NCBI GenBank assembly: GCA_933228895.1
Contig: OW121853.1
Location: 77,298,645-77,362,644, forward strand
Length of the DNA stretch: 64,000 nucleotides
Direction of reading: 5' to 3'
Source: Platycnemis pennipes
Lineage: Eukaryota; Arthropoda; Insecta; Odonata; Platycnemididae
Below the pieces are notes generated by a model. It had not been told where the DNA came from and made no database searches. It was given only the letters and a program-made list of their open reading frames with translations. This document shows, piece by piece, positions 1 through 9,915 of the stretch; the first letter of the stretch is position 1; the number at the start of each line of letters is the position of its first letter. The position numbers and the translations under genes are program-made.

Positions 1-284
1 ATAGCATTGAGATATAAATGCCGACGCTTATATCAAACGTATCAGAACGTTTATCTATTATAACTCATTAAAAAATTAAAAGGAAGTTGGCAGCAACACG
101 CAATTTGCCTCTCTTTTGTCACACTATGAGAAATTTTAGTTCCGAAAACATACCTCTGCGCATGTACATTTGTTATTTTATTCTGAATTAATCATGGACA
201 CAATGCAAACAAAATCGTTTTAGCTTCTTAATTTACAATATCACCCATTCCAATGGTTTCTTTGTGAGGAAGAAATTTTCTGAA

Positions 285-406
285 AAAGAACTTTTCCGAA
301 AATTACCGTTTATTACGGTAATTTTCAGGGGTGTTGGTAATTTACGAAAAATACCACGGTAGTTTACGAAAATTACCGCGGTAATTTACCGAGTTGCCCA
401 TCTCTA
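285..406. mobile_element. hAT-like transposon end (right terminus)
   Basis: The stretch ends in GCCCATCTCTA. Read from the other strand this starts TAGAGATGGGCAA, a typical hAT-type terminus, and is followed inward by repeated AATTACCG/CGGTAATT blocks like hAT subterminal repeats. No matching left terminus is visible, so the element is truncated or begins before the window. Assignment rests on terminus similarity only. Confidence 0.4.
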
Positions 407-468
407 GCCATACCCCCACTCACCACACATTTTCGTGTACATAAGGCTTGTGCTTCCCTCGCAATTTA

Positions 469-500
469 CCTGAAGATGATGTGAAGCCACATCGAAACCC
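469..500 (+). other. CCTGAAGA-hairpin-CGAAACC motif
   Basis: CCTGAAGAT is followed by a perfect 6-bp stem (GATGTG, loop AAGC, CACATC) and then GAAACC. The same layout recurs near 39.8, 43.6 and 46.7 kb. Such motifs are common in repeated 3' ends, including Penelope-like elements whose hammerhead ribozymes have a CUGANGA...GAA core. An extra U after the core here argues against a standard hammerhead, so function is unassigned. Confidence 0.35.
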
Positions 501-540
501 GGGTCGAGTTTTTAAATAAATCTAGTGGTATCAGTAAAAG

Positions 541-1785
541 TTGCCTTTTCTTCCTCTTGCGTATGTGAACTAAAACTAGTAGCATAAAAGATGCCTCGGG
601 AGTACGAAGACAGAATTATTAACCTTCATATATGTCATTAAAGCAAGAAAAAGGAAAATGTTTGAATCTTCATGAATAGTAAGTCACTAGGGTGGGGTCC
701 CACAGATGTTCGATAGATTCTCAAACAAACTATTGGTTTCATAAAGATTCCAACATGCTGTTGGGTGTTACGTGACATGAGAAAACATGATTCACATTAA
801 TGTAGTCTTGCTGTGCTGATGAAACCTAATTGCCACCTCTTTTAATTTCAACAGGAAAACTTATCCGTAGAAACTATAGGAAAATGTAGACAAAAATTTT
901 TCTCCTCAACCCTTTTACGACCTGACCATTTTAGGTTGACTGCGATAAAACTGCCAAGCACATTTCCATGAAATTCATTAGATTACAAATTTTACATTAT
1001 TTAAAGTAATTAATTTTAATTTACGAAGCATGTATTTTATCTCAATTTTGACGATATATTTCCGGTATAGGACGATGAAGAAAACATCCATGCTAAACTC
1101 TGATTTTAAGGAAAAATAGTATTAAAAATATGTACAATGATGTTATGTAAACCCACTGACATAGTGGCCCACAAGCAGTTTTTGCACAGCCAAAGATAAA
1201 GGCCCACTGGCAGTAAAAGTGTTAATATGCAAACAGTGAATAAAAAAGTAGATGCATCTTAAATGCTGATACATCTTACATGGTGGAAAATACAGTAAAT
1301 GTGGTGTAATTCCAGTTCCAAGTTTTTAAAGCCAATTAACTATGAGAACCCATGGCATTAATCAAATAGCCTGACCCAATAGTTGAAAGTACTCACCAAA
1401 TCATGTAATGCCACATATCACTTTTCTGAAAGCAGTTACCGTTCCACATTTGTTACTTTCCGATATGATGAAACTTGACCTGGTTATCAGACTTTCTGTA
1501 CTGAAATCCATTTTGACCACATGGGGCCCGATTGATTAGTGAATCTGAAAGGAAAAGAAGACGATATAACACCCATAGCTATTATAGTCCCATAGTCCCA
1601 TAGCTACTAACTTCTTATTAAATGTAGCTCATGCATATAGCAGTAGATGTTCTCTCAAAATACCAAAATATATGAACAAGCTTAACTGCAAGGTCATTGT
1701 GTACTAACTTCTTTAAACCTTTTATCTTTCTTTCACAACTGTATATATACCATCAAATTATGCTATATTTTAAGCATATGTACAG
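541..1785. other. No gene recognised
   Basis: AT-rich sequence with no long open frame, no recognisable transposon terminus and no RNA gene that I can see. Confidence 0.5.
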
Positions 1786-2580
1786 AGTGTCCCATTGATC
1801 GTGTGCCATTTCTGACCTTTCATTTTAGACACTTCCTTTAGAGCCACATGGATGAAATTTGGTACATGGCTAGAAAAAGGTTGTAAGTTTTGTTGAGTCT
1901 AGTATTAATATTAAAATAAATATTAAAAATATGACCTTTTGACCCCATAAATACGGTCAAACCTAAAATGCAAATGTTAAAATATTCGAAGTACAAAAAA
2001 GACAGGATTATTTAGCGAAACTTTCGACTAATAGGTTTTTGGACACGAAGAACACGATGGAAGAACTATTGAGGTCGAAAATTGCAACCGTGACCCCTGA
2101 AAGGTCACAGGGGTTACAAAAAATGAATCACCCCTTCACACCTGTCGAATAATAGGTTTAAAAAGGTGCCAAGGTCGATTTTAAGATCTTCAGATCCCTC
2201 ATTTCATCCCTTGACCTTCAAGGATTACTCAGGGGTCAAGGGTCAAAGGGTAACAAAAGGTGAAATTATGCTAAAAACGTATCGAATCGTAGGTTTCAAA
2301 AGGTGCCAATGTCGGGATCCACAGTAACTTTGAAAGTGAAAAGAAGCAGGTTATAGCATCTATGAAGAAGCGTTCTGGATGTATGCACCTTCCAACCCGA
2401 CTCCTTGAAAGCCTTACGGGAGAAAAAATAGTGAAACTGATGACACAATACTATTGAAAATGTTAAAAATTTAGTTGTTTTAAAATTACAGCTAAAAATG
2501 TATCTGTCTCCTAAAATTATGGAATGTCCCCATTTTTTTACTGTCTTGTCCCTCATTCCTTCCTTCAACAGTTGGTCACC
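1786..2580. repeat. Repeat-like block rich in GACCT/AGGTCA words
   Basis: The block carries many GACCTTTGACCCC, AGGTCA and GGTCAAGGGTCAAAG words and repeated 'ATAGGTTT...AAGGTGCCAA' phrases (near 2150-2185 and 2285-2310). It reads as a decayed interspersed repeat. No coding domain was found, and the superfamily is unknown. Confidence 0.35.
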
Positions 2581-2589
2581 CTAATGAGA

Positions 2590-2848
2590 ATGGAAGGGTA
2601 AGGACGAATGGCGGAGAGAAACCCGGCGCCGACATTAGCCTGGTCTTAACGAAATGGCGCCAAGGGGACCGCGGCTCAACGTCGCATCCGACGGACGGAG
2701 TACTGTACCTACTCGAGCGCTCTCCACAAATCTTTCAAGTAGTTTATCAATAGTAGTTTATCAATGAAAAATATCTTCAGCAGCCGGAATTCGAACCCGG
2801 GCCCTCCCGGGAGGCCAGTACTGTAACCATACACCACCCAGACCTCCA
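2590..2848 (-). mobile_element. SINE1 copy (tRNA-derived)
   Basis: The tRNA-like head lies at the high-coordinate end. On the minus strand it reads GGTGTATGGTTACAG (A-box-like) and then CCGGGTTCGAATTCC (B-box-like, about 2783-2800). The body carries the family hallmarks GTACTCCGTCCGTCGGATG, CCCCTTGGCGCC and GGCTAATGTCGGCGCCG in diverged form. Such elements are transcribed by RNA polymerase III and copied by a partner LINE. Confidence 0.75.
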
Positions 2849-2954
2849 GTTGCTTGGAGGCCAGTATTTTTAATGACTGCATGCACTAGTAGTATTTTTA
2901 CATGCCTGCATGAACGTAAGTGTAAATTTAATTAACTTTTCATTTAAAATGCAT

Positions 2955-3018
2955 ACTAATGATGTTTCACCCTTTGAATCACACCCTTTTGGTGGCTTGC
3001 AGAATAATATGTAGTTGT
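2955..3018 (+). mobile_element. LINE-A 3' end fragment
   Basis: It matches the 3' tail shared by the LINE-A copies at 27.9, 30.5 and 40.6 kb: CACACCCTTTTGGTGGCTTGCAG followed by a GTAGTTGTAG-like end. Only the last ~60 bp are present. Confidence 0.5.
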
Positions 3019-3479
3019 AGAAGCGTAATAGTTTGGGAATAAACACTTGGGTAGAATGGACGTCGAAGCCAAAAAAAAGTCAGCGTATGTTTCTCATCGG
3101 AACAGTCACGATATGTCTCCTCGACAATATCGAATGGGGCTTCATTTTTGGCGGTAAATACGCTAGAAAGAGGTTTCGGGGCGAAGTGGGACTTTTGTCG
3201 GAGGGGAGATTGTGAAGGGACCTAAAACTGGTTTGGGGAAAAATAACAGGATCGGTGATGGGGGACACTTAGTTGGTATCGATCGCTCACTATGAGAGTG
3301 AAATGGAATCGCACACTTCGAAATACTGCATTCTGCAACTTCCACGTTTCCTGCCTTTTATATTCTTGCACCAAGAGAGGGGGTGACAGGGGAACAGGGG
3401 AAGGGTACGCTAATGCCCAAACTCGACTTCAGCTAACACTCCTCAGGCGCACTTGAACACATAATGCATGCTAACAAAA
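3019..3479. other. No gene recognised
   Basis: Short open frames on both strands overlap each other. None has a recognisable domain or splice context. Confidence 0.4.
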
Positions 3480-4005
3480 ATGGGGTCGTTTACCATATTT
3501 TTTTTATTACCGAATATGGTAGAGTTTGTAAAATAAAAAGACCCGTATTTTTTCCGTTTTTTGATCCGTCAATTAATTCTCGAGTTATAAGCGGCGAAAA
3601 ACTGATGTTTTTAACCCTTTCGGAAAAGTGGGTGTGGTGCAACCTCTGACGTATATCAACTTCTTCCAATCACAACTGAGCCCGCGAAGCTACTTCGCCT
3701 TATCGCAAAGGGGGGGACACAGCTGACTCAGCCAATCGGAGGAGTTACGACAGCATCTGTGCGAGCAGACCTTCCGAGAATCCCCCTCCACTCCCTCCCC
3801 TTCCCATACGAGCAGTCAAGGACGGGAGGAAAATGACGTCAATGTTATCAGAGCAGCTTTTTCGGTGGGCGTCACCTTTTGCTTATTTTAATTTTTGATT
3901 GGTTGTGGTTAGAAGATTAATTTTTTCACTAAATTTCTTTTTTCGTTTCCATCTAACAATTTCGTGTACAAAACTGCGATTTCGGTTCCGAGTAAACGCC
4001 CCCAT
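3480..4005 (+). mobile_element. MITE-G copy 1 (~530 bp non-autonomous DNA element)
   Basis: It begins TGGGGTCGTTTACC and ends GAGTAAACGCCCCCA, giving an inverted terminus of about 14 bp. The interior (AAAAAGACCCGTATTTTT, TGAGCCCGCGAAGCTAC, AGCAGACCTTCCGAGAA, AAATGACGTCAATG) is shared with five other copies in the window. It has no coding capacity, and the target duplication is not clear, so the superfamily is unassigned. Confidence 0.75.
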
Positions 4006-4378
4006 TGTCGAGCGCGATCTACATGGGGAAGCCGCGATGATCGCCGGTCATTCCCACCCGGGGAGACAGCCGACGAAGGAGATGTACAGTGGGCGGGGGG
4101 AGGGAAAGACGGGACCGGGACGGTCCCCGACCGTTACATCGCCACCCACTAATTCTTGGAGACCTTCAGATGACCTTTGCTCTGAGGAATCTCCGCAGTT
4201 TACAACAAAAAAATACCTCTGGAAAAATGCCCAGACTCAGTAAAATATTGTCTCCAAACATCCAACATTCGGTATTATTCTCGATCTTGGCGGCACGCAA
4301 TCTACAGGTGATAGGAAGTAACTGTTGCTATTGAAAAATACATGAGACCCGCCTGAAAGACGCTATCAATGTAAGAAT
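4006..4378. other. No gene recognised
   Basis: Open frames crossing from the MITE-G end are chance frames. Nothing else is identified. Confidence 0.4.
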
Positions 4379-5190
4379 GCTCATATATTGCCTATTTCCT
4401 AAATAATTAATGTGCTTGTATGGACTATTTCGAGTCGTCTTCCGCGGATTCTCGGCGTTTAGTTATACTCGTAGCCGCACAGATGGCGCCACATGACGGA
4501 GAGCTTCACATCTTGAATGAGACTGCCTAAAAAGACGATTTTAGAGCCAACAGCACCGGGTTTCCCTCATTTACAATCGGATTTAAGTTGTTTTTGCACT
4601 GGTTTCCCTCAAAATAAATAGAAATTTTTGCGAAAGGGCAAAAATTTGGCTCATATATTGCCTATTTCCTAAATAATTGATGTGTTTGTATGGACTATTT
4701 CGAGTCGTCTTCCGCGGATTCTCGGCGTTTAGTTATACTCGTAGCCGCACAGATGGCGCCACATGACGGAGAGCTTCACATCTTGAATGAGACTGCCTAA
4801 AAAGACGATTTTAGAGCCAACAGCACCGGGTTTCCCTCATTTACAATCGGATTTAAGTTGTTTTTGCACTGGTTTCCCTCAAAATAAATAGAAATTTTTG
4901 CGAAAGGGCAAAAATTTGGCTCATATATTGCCTATTTCCTAAATAATTGATGTGTTTGTATGGACTATTTCCAGTCGTCTTCCGCGGATTCTCGGCGTTT
5001 AGTTATACTCGTAGCCGCACAGATGGCGCCACATTACGGAGAGCTTCACATCTTGAATGAGACTGCCTAAAAAGACGATTTTAGAGCCAACAGCACCGGG
5101 TTTCCCTCATTTACATTCGGATTTAAGTTGTTTTTGCACTGGTTTCCCTCAAAATAAATAGAAATTTTTGCGAAAGGGCAAAAATTTCGC
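4379..5190. repeat. Tandem array, three units of 270 bp
   Basis: The phrase GCTCATATATTGCCTATTTC recurs at 4379, 4649 and 4919, exactly 270 bp apart, and the units differ by only a few bases. Each unit contains CGCACAGATGGCGCCACAT and the phrase CAGCACCGGGTTTCCCTCAT. The near identity implies recent tandem duplication or ongoing homogenisation. Confidence 0.95.
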
Positions 5191-5290
5191 TCGCTGCGCT
5201 CGCGATTTCAGGAGAGGGCGGAAATTCCGCTCGCTGCGCTCGCGATCTCAGAAGAGGGCAGAAATTTCGCTCGCTGCACTCGCGATTCAC
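5182..5290. repeat. Tandem array, three units of 40 bp
   Basis: CGCTCGCTGCGCTCGCG starts at 5188 and 5228, with a one-base variant at 5268, giving a 40-bp period. The array abuts and shares its AAAATTT junction with the 270-bp array, so the two probably arose from the same replication-slippage-prone segment. Confidence 0.9.
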
Positions 5291-5327
5291 TTCCCGCCAA
5301 ACGTTAGTAAATATTGTAAATAGTGAT

Positions 5328-5870
5328 TGAGGAGGGAAACCCGGCGCAAGAGTACATAATACGTGTCCTTCGAAAAAGAAAATACTAAGATGATGTCTCA
5401 CCTTTCGAACAAATATGTCGCCCTCATCCTGCAGAAATGACCTCTTCCCCCTCAAAATGACCTCCATATACCTACCTATCCCTAGGTCACCTATTCTATT
5501 TGATGGCGGCACGGTTTTTTCGGGTATTTTTCCACGTCAATATCTTCTCTACATTCTACCATTCACGAATATGTCACTCTAATCCGGGAGAAATCACCCC
5601 TTCCCCCTCAAAATGACCCCATAATATGCCGAGGACACCTCTTTTCAAATCACCCGCTCCACACACAAAGATAGTTAGAACATAGTGAAGTTTGATTGAC
5701 GTCCAACTTGTGCTGCCACGTTGTGAACAGTCGCGTACTTCACCATGGATGAATTCCTACGCATTCCCACCTCGCATATTTTTATCACGTTCTTTTCGGT
5801 AAGTACGGTCCTAATATTTTTTTAACAATTTCATCGAATTCTCCCAACTTGAGCACCGGGTTTCCCTCCC
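5328..5870. repeat. Inverted-repeat-bounded segment
   Basis: GAGGGAAACCCGGCGCAAG near 5334 is mirrored by CTTGAGCACCGGGTTTCCCTC near 5848. Inside, the phrase CTTCCCCCTCAAAATGACC occurs twice (about 5443 and 5598). It may be a non-autonomous element related to the phrase in the 270-bp units. No target duplication was found. Confidence 0.4.
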
Positions 5871-5883
5871 AAAAATCGCGATT

Positions 5884-8045
5884 TTTAGGATCTAGAAAAT
5901 TACCCAACATTCCAAAGAGCTTATGCTCTGATTAATTGTCACCTGAACCATGGGATTGAAATCTGGGGGAATGCCCCGGACGTGAAATCACTCTTCCTTC
6001 TACAGAAGAAAGCCGAGAGAATAATAACTCATTCATCCTCTACTGAACACTGTAGACCATTATTCAGAAAACAGAAAATACTGACATTTTCATCATCATC
6101 ATCATCATCAAGGGTCAACAATCCTAGGATTGGTTTGACGCAGCCCTCCACTCGATTCTTCTATCGGCCAACCTCTTCATACCAACGTAGTTCCTCTCTT
6201 TCACGTCCTTTACGACCTGCTCCATATAACTCATACGAGGCCTGCCTCTTCCATTTTTCCCGTTCACTTTTCCCTCGACGATTGTCTTCATCACGCCATC
6301 GTGTCTTAAGATATGGCCGATTCGGTTGTCCCGTCTTCCTTTTATAGTTTTCAGCAGACTTCTCTTTTCTCCCACTCTTCTAAGGACTTCTTAATTTGTC
6401 ACTCGGTCGATCCATTTTATCTTCATCATTCTTCGATAGCACCATATTTCGAATGCTTCCACCCTTTTCTTCTCCGCTGCTGTCATCGTCCATGCCTCAC
6501 TGCCGTAAAGGAACATGCTCCAGATATACGTTTTGATGAATTGCTTCCTTACTTCCAAGCTTGTATTTCCAGCTGTTAGTAGATTCTTCTTATGATAGAA
6601 TGCCCTCTTTGTCTGGGCTATTCTACTCACTATTTCTTTCTTACTTCGACCATCGTTGGTTACTCTGCTTCCCAGGTAACAGAACTCTTTCACCTCTTCC
6701 AGTTTCTGTTTTCCTAGTTTAACGTTGGTTTTGGCCTCTTCTCTTTTGCTGCACACCAATATCTTAGTTTTCTTCTTATTGATCTTCAGCTGATGTCTGG
6801 CCATTGTCCTTTCCATGGTTGTTAGCATCTTATTCAGCTCCTTCTCTGTCTCTGCTATGAGAGCTATGCCATCAGCGAATCGTAGCATGCTGATTGTTTC
6901 TCCGTGGATGTTCACTCCAGAACACTTCTCCTTGACTTCATAGATGGCTCTCTCAATGTAAACATTAAAAATTACGGGAGACACTGCACATCCTTGTCTC
7001 ACTCCTTTCCTTATTCTTGCTTCTTCACAGCTGGGTCCAGATTTAATCACAGCTACTTGGTTTTTATACAAACCGTGGATAATTCTTCGATCATTGTAGG
7101 AAACTCCAATTCCTTTCAGAATATCAAGCATTGTATTCCAATCCACGTTGTCAAAAGCCTTCTCTAAATCCACAAATGCAATGAAGGTCGGTTTGTTCTT
7201 CTCCATTCTCTTCTCTATTAGCAGCCTAAGGGCCAATATTGCTTCCCTTGTACCCTTATTTTCCTGAATCCGAATTCATCTTCATCCAGGAACTCCTCTG
7301 CTTTTCGTTCTATTCTTCTGTAGATGATCCTTGTCAGTATCTTCGATGCATGTGTAGTCAGGCTTATAGTCCTAAAATTTTCGCATTTCTCTGCTCTCTT
7401 CTTTTTGGGAATAGGAATGATGATGTTTTTCTCGAAGTCCCTGGGTATTTCTCCTGTTGAGTACATGTCGCAGATGAAATTATAAAGATGGGCCAATGTC
7501 CTCTCTCCCGCATTCCTTATCAGTTCTGCGGGTATATCATCAATTCCAGAAGCCTTATTCATCCGAAGGTTCCTTACTGCTGCGTCGAATTCCGATCTCA
7601 ACTGACATTTTACAGTTTGTATATATATAAAGTACTTCTTCATGTGAAAGCCAACCACCAGTCCTATACTACAAGATCGGAAATGCACAACCATAACACA
7701 CGACAAAACAATCAATTATTTGTTTGCCATAACAGGTTAAAAAGATCACAAACTTCTACTTCCAACCTGGGAATTAGGCCTTATAATCATCTCCCAGAGT
7801 CTACGAGAGGAAGCAGCCCTACTAAATTCAAATCAGTGGTATATTCATGGCTAGTATCAAAATCCTTATATTCTGTAAATGAGTGTTTTACTCATTCAAC
7901 AACTGACATGGTATTCTGAAGCCTTTATTTGTATCTGTGTTTTATATTGTGATGTCGTAATTTTCATGTTTGTCCTGTGCTGACGAGGTCAATTGTAATT
8001 ACTTACCTAACGACCAATAAAGATATTAATATTATTATTAATACC
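5884..8045 (+). mobile_element. LINE-B 3' half, split by an RTE insertion
   Basis: The left part reads in frame as ...GIEIWGNAPDVKSLFLLQKK, the typical carboxy-terminal region after the reverse transcriptase of CR1/Jockey-type LINEs. After the 6091-7601 insertion the same protein tail resumes: HNHNTRQNN..., then RPYNHLPESTRG and FKSVVYSWL up to about 7917. The 3' end is an ATTATTATTAAT-type tail near 8035. Upstream RT is missing, so this is a dead 5'-truncated copy, older than the RTE inside it. Confidence 0.8.
6091..7601 (-). mobile_element. 5'-truncated RTE LINE copy with 11-bp target duplication
   Basis: This is the reverse-strand counterpart of positions 33352-34862 of the full-length element at 31437. 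The 3' (CAT)n tail lies at 6091, and the 5' truncation falls within the region preceding the RT. ACTGACATTTT flanks both sides (6080-6090 and 7601-7611). The RT frame is broken near 7220-7240, and the catalytic FADD motif reads FADG, so the copy cannot act. It is inserted into LINE-B. Confidence 0.92.
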
Positions 8046-8076
8046 CAAAAATTACACGGACCACAACGTGGGTCTA

Positions 8077-8611
8077 AACGGGGGTGTTTACTCGGAACCG
8101 AAATAGCATTTTTGTACACGAAATCGTTATACGGAAACGAAAAAATGAATTTTAGTGAAAAGATTAATCTTCTAACCAGAGCCTCATAAATAATAACCAG
8201 AAAACTCGTGAATCAAACAATTAAAATAAGCAAAAGGTGACGCCCACCGCACGAGCTGTGTTAAGGATTACTACGTCATCCACCTCCCGTGCTGAGGAAG
8301 AACGGGAAGGGAGGGGAGGTCTGCCTGAAGAGATCCTGTCGCAACCACTTCCACTGGCAGAGTCAGCTGTGTGTTGTCCCCCATTTTGATAATGCGAAGG
8401 AGCTTCGCGGTCTCAGTTGTGATTGGACGAAGTGGATGACGTACAAGTCCTTCACACGCACACTTTTCCGAAAGGGTTACCGAAAAAACATCAGTTTTTC
8501 GCCGCTTATAACTCGAGAAATAATTTACGGATCGAAGAACGGAAATGTAAGGGTCTTCTTATTTTACAAACTATCAGATTCGGCATTGAAAATATGGTAA
8601 ACGAGCCCATT
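8077..8611 (-). mobile_element. MITE-G copy 2
   Basis: Near full-length copy in reverse orientation. It starts GGGGGTGTTTACTCGGAACC and ends ATGGTAAACGAGCCCA. An extra 12-bp inverted pair (TGGGTCTAAACG near 8068 and CGTTTAGACCCA near 8743) lies outside it. Confidence 0.75.
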
Positions 8612-9082
8612 TCAACCACCACCGTTATAGGGACGCAAATTTCCAAAACTACGGATACCCATTTCCCGATGGGTGAAATCTTCTAAACTCCATGCATTAG
8701 GTCCAGATAATTCTGTCACCCCGAATGGACCAGAGAACAAAATGCGTTTAGACCCAGACTGCTTGTACACTGAAGGGGTTGACGGGGACATGTGATATTT
8801 TGGCTATTCGTTGATTCACATATCATCCCAATGATCTGCAAATACTGGACAGCCAATGAATCCCCAATATTGGCCAATACTGTTTGGCTACTTGGGAGTA
8901 AATATACAGCAGTGGTAGCGACAAGGAACCACTGACCGCCATGTAACTGAAGTGGATACTGTCATAAAATTTTCTGCAAGATAGAGGGCGCAATAATGAT
9001 CCTAACAACCTGATGGTCTTAGGTTCGACTAGAAAAAAAAAATTCTACAGCACCTGTTCCTGTCGGTCTCTGCTCACCCACA
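8612..9082. other. No gene recognised
   Basis: No long frame, splice-site pair or repeat family is evident apart from the outer inverted pair noted for the neighbouring MITE-G copy. Confidence 0.4.
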
Positions 9083-9090
9083 GGTTGTGC

Positions 9091-9907
9091 TAGGCTTGTG
9101 CGATGACCGATTTTGGTCATCGATTTTCGATGAAAAAATTTCATCGAAATGCTTCGATGACGATGGCTGTCATCGATCATCGAATAGAGTGTACACGATG
9201 ATCGATGACTATCGATGAATATCGATGATCGATGAAAGTCGATGATCGATGACTGTCGATGATCGATGAATTACGATGATCGATGACTATCGATGATCGG
9301 AGCGGATGTCTCAGTTGACAGTCTGGTGTGGCTATTAAGTGAAGATTGAATTGGGTCAAACTTATTTGAGAAGGACAAGGCCTATTTATTAAAGAGTGAA
9401 ACAAGCTCCAGGTTACAAATTAAGCAACTACTCTTTGTTGTGGTATAATGCAATTCTCATTTCCGCATTTTCATCGTTGAGTAGATGTCGGTCATCCAAC
9501 ACAACGTTCCCTGCATCGCCGAAGAACCGCTCTGACGACGTTGAAGTGGCAGGAATACAGAGGTATTTCCTCGCGTACTTCTGAAGGCACGGGTACACAT
9601 CCTTCCTGTTGCTATACCAATGTAAGACGTCCGAAGATTAGGATAAAGCTGGGACCTCCTCGTACTTCTGGAGCTCCGCCAGGAAGGCATCGTCAGCAGA
9701 GGTAGCGTTTCTCGTGTCAGCAGCACATCACGACTCATCGACATCGATGATTCGCATCAACTCATCGGCATCGATGATTCGCATCGACTCATCGACATCG
9801 ATGATTCTCATCGACTCATCGCAGTCGATGGTCGATGACATTCATCGTCATCGATGACTGAAATCATCGTCGACGACTTCGATTAATCGACTCATCGCAC
9901 AAGCCTA
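9091..9907 (-). mobile_element. hAT element, internally deleted, with CATCGATGA-rich ends
   Basis: The 16-bp termini TAGGCTTGTGCGATGA are perfect inverted repeats, and GGTTGTGC is duplicated on both sides (9083-9090 and 9908-9915), the 8-bp duplication of the hAT superfamily. Both ends hold dense (A)TCGATGA repeats in both orientations (about 9110-9300 and 9720-9890), the usual position of hAT transposase-binding subterminal repeats. Only the 3' end of the transposase remains. Confidence 0.93.
9460..9690 (-). pseudogene. hAT transposase C-terminal dimerisation domain remnant
   Basis: On the minus strand around 9575-9471 the frame reads KYLCIPATSTSSERFFGDAG and then NVV-DDRHLL, the conserved hAT carboxy-terminal dimerisation motif with the catalytic glutamate of S-S-E-R. 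Frames upstream are broken and the amino-terminal two thirds of the protein are absent. It cannot make an active transposase. Confidence 0.85.
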
Positions 9908-9915
9908 GGTTGTGC

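Noticed and set aside
3899..4243. 114-codon plus-strand frame
   Set aside because: It starts inside MITE-G and runs out of it; other MITE-G copies do not keep the frame.
6391..7236. A 281-codon minus-strand reverse transcriptase as a functional gene
   Set aside because: It is part of a 5'-truncated RTE copy with a FADG catalytic change and a frameshift upstream.
7488..7919. A 143-codon plus-strand frame as a separate gene
   Set aside because: It spans the RTE/LINE-B junction; only its later part is genuine LINE-B coding sequence.
9172..9300. CRISPR-like spaced repeats (ATCGATGATCGATGA)
   Set aside because: Units are short, irregular, in both orientations and lie in hAT subterminal zones; the genome is eukaryotic.
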